Part shown: positions 62,984-64,000 of the stretch, piece by piece | Numbering within the stretch: position 1 is the stretch's first letter | Layout of the letters: each line of letters opens with the position of its first letter | The notes under the pieces: model-generated | Seen by the model: only the letters and a program-made list of their open reading frames with translations | Told to the model about the DNA's origin: nothing | The model's database searches: none | Source: an uncultured Flavobacteriaceae bacterium | GTDB lineage: Bacteria; Bacteroidota; Bacteroidia; Flavobacteriales; Flavobacteriaceae | Reading direction: 5' to 3' | Assembly (NCBI GenBank): GCA_943788695.1 | Contig: CALSRG010000001.1 | Span: forward strand, 868,001 to 932,000 | Length of the DNA stretch: 64,000 bases | Program-made: the position numbers and the translations under genes

Positions 62984-64000
62984 TTATTCTTCCTCAGAAC
63001 TTTGATTTTGGTCTAACGGAGGCTCTACTTCAAAAGGTCTCTTACCAAAAATGGTTTCCAGATTATCTTTGAAGATGACTTCCTTTTCAAGTAATTCTTC
63101 TGCGAGTAAGATGAGTTTATCTTTGTTTTCTTGAAGAATGTTGATGGCTCTTTGATATTGTCCTTCAATCATATTTGATATTTCACGGTCTATCAATTCC
63201 GCAGTTTGTTCACTATAAGGTTTTGTAAATCCATACTCTGATTGCCCAGAAGAGTCATAGTAGGTAAGGTTTCCGACTTTTTCATTCAAGCCATAAACAG
63301 TAACCATTGCTCTGGCTTGTTTGGTTACTTTTTCAAGATCGCTTAAAGCACCAGTCGAGATCTCGTCAAAAATCACTCTTTCAGCAGCACGACCACCTAG
63401 AGTGGCGCACATTTCGTCAAGCATTTGATCTGGACGCACGATCAATCGTTCTTCTGGTAAATACCATGCTGCACCAAGAGAACGCCCTCTAGGAACAATA
63501 GTTACCTTAACTAATGGCGCTGCATGCTCGAGCATCCAACTTACGACGGCGTGTCCTGCTTCGTGATAGGCTACAGCTTTTTTTTCTGATGCTGTAACAA
63601 TTTTGTTTTTCTTTTCTAATCCGCCAACAATCCGGTCAACAGCATCCAAGAAATCTTGTTTTCCAACTATTTTATTGCCTTTTCTTGCCGCAACGAGCGC
63701 CGCTTCGTTGCAAACATTGGCGATATCAGCACCTGAAAAACCAGGTGTTTGTTTGGATAAAAAGTCAACGTCCATCTTTTCGTCCACTTTTAATGGTCTA
63801 AGATGCACTTCAAAAATCTCTTTTCTTTCTCTAATGTCTGGAAGGTCAACATAAATTTGACGGTCAAATCGCCCTGCACGCATTAAAGCTTTATCAAGAA
63901 CATCGGCACGGTTAGTCGCTGCAACTACAATAACGTTGGTATTGGTGCCAAAGCCATCCATTTCTGTGAGCAATTGATTTAAAGTATTTTCTCGCTCATC
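62984..64000 (-). CDS. ftsH: ATP-dependent zinc metalloprotease FtsH, C-terminal part
   Basis: The gene enters from the right edge of the window, so only the last about 339 residues are present. They contain the end of the AAA domain (EMDGFGTNTNVIVVAATNR and ALMRAGRFDRQIYVD, the second region of homology with the arginine finger) and the protease domain with HEAGHAVVSWML (zinc-binding H-E-x-x-H), TLGGRAAERVIFDEISTGALSDLEK with the third ligand, and an acidic end. FtsH degrades membrane proteins and some lipid enzymes. Its linkage with cdsA and psd suits a membrane-homeostasis cluster. Confidence 0.96.
   Translation of the reverse strand, partial: DERENTLNQLLTEMDGFGTNTNVIVVAATNRADVLDKALMRAGRFDRQIYVDLPDIRERKEIFEVHLRPLKVDEKMDVDFLSKQTPGFSGADIANVCNEAALVAARKGNKIVGKQDFLDAVDRIVGGLEKKNKIVTASEKKAVAYHEAGHAVVSWMLEHAAPLVKVTIVPRGRSLGAAWYLPEERLIVRPDQMLDEMCATLGGRAAERVIFDEISTGALSDLEKVTKQARAMVTVYGLNEKVGNLTYYDSSGQSEYGFTKPYSEQTAELIDREISNMIEGQYQRAINILQENKDKLILLAEELLEKEVIFKDNLETIFGKRPFEVEPPLDQNQSSEEE

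Noticed and set aside
1..64000. CRISPR array, insertion sequence, prophage, toxin-antitoxin or restriction system
   Set aside because: No regular repeats, transposase, phage or nuclease genes were recognised on either strand.

Overview
The window looks like a chromosomal segment of a member of the Bacteroidota, most likely a marine Flavobacteriaceae-like bacterium. The evidence is the gene content and its regulation. It carries a short housekeeping sigma factor, an Na+-translocating NADH:quinone reductase (nqrA-F), the type IX secretion parts PorT and Plug, a TamL-type lipoprotein barrel, a UbiE/MenG methyltransferase and a kynurenine operon. Many start regions carry the Bacteroidota promoter -7 box TAnnTTTG, there are few purine-rich Shine-Dalgarno sites, and the base composition is AT-rich.

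Layout. 100-3220: a four-gene + strand operon of thioredoxin-like protein, ApbE flavin transferase, DUF4266 lipoprotein and DUF3570 outer-membrane-type protein. 3230-6170: a very AT-rich accessory stretch with a minus-strand orphan ORF, an LPP20-like lipoprotein, and a paralogue fused to a beta-rich C-terminal half but split by a one-base frameshift; it ends at a tRNA-Arg. 6340-9660: GNAT, pirin, CBS protein, rpe and rpoD. 9795-12443: pnp and rpsO. 12444-12983: about 540 bp without an intact gene, with possible decayed coding sequence. 12984-17547: accD, fba, tamL. 17607-22801: RNA methyltransferase, porT, ubiE, trkA and trkH. 22807-27903: aminotransferase, desaturase, rsmG, then two head-to-head genes (DUF6029 and an Omp28-like protein) that have both lost their 5' ends at one junction. 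27963-31376: pruA, apaG and the T9SS plug gene.

31473-38933: an eight-gene nqr operon (nqrABCDEF, a small conserved protein, apbE) behind a near-perfect promoter; ApbE supplies the covalent FMN of NqrB and NqrC. 38930-42089: map, gpmI, pepE. 42412-50264: tatA, then a tightly packed minus-strand kynurenine operon (kynU, kmo, RidA-type deaminase, aldehyde dehydrogenase, an odd SDR, 3-hydroxyanthranilate dioxygenase, ACMS decarboxylase, O-methyltransferase). It takes kynurenine through ring cleavage to aminomuconate. 50319-64000: msrA, a coiled-coil protein, Nif3-like protein, lpxK, lipA, an ECF-like sigma factor, murB, aminotransferase, DUF1573 protein, valS, and an acyl-CoA-binding-protein/psd/cdsA/ftsH lipid and membrane cluster cut by the window end.

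The items most worth a second look are the thioredoxin-ApbE-DUF4266-DUF3570 cassette, the SDR in the kynurenine operon that lacks the canonical YxxxK pair, the frameshifted lipoprotein-barrel gene, and the double 5' truncation near 27480. All family assignments come from reading the translated sequence, with no database search.
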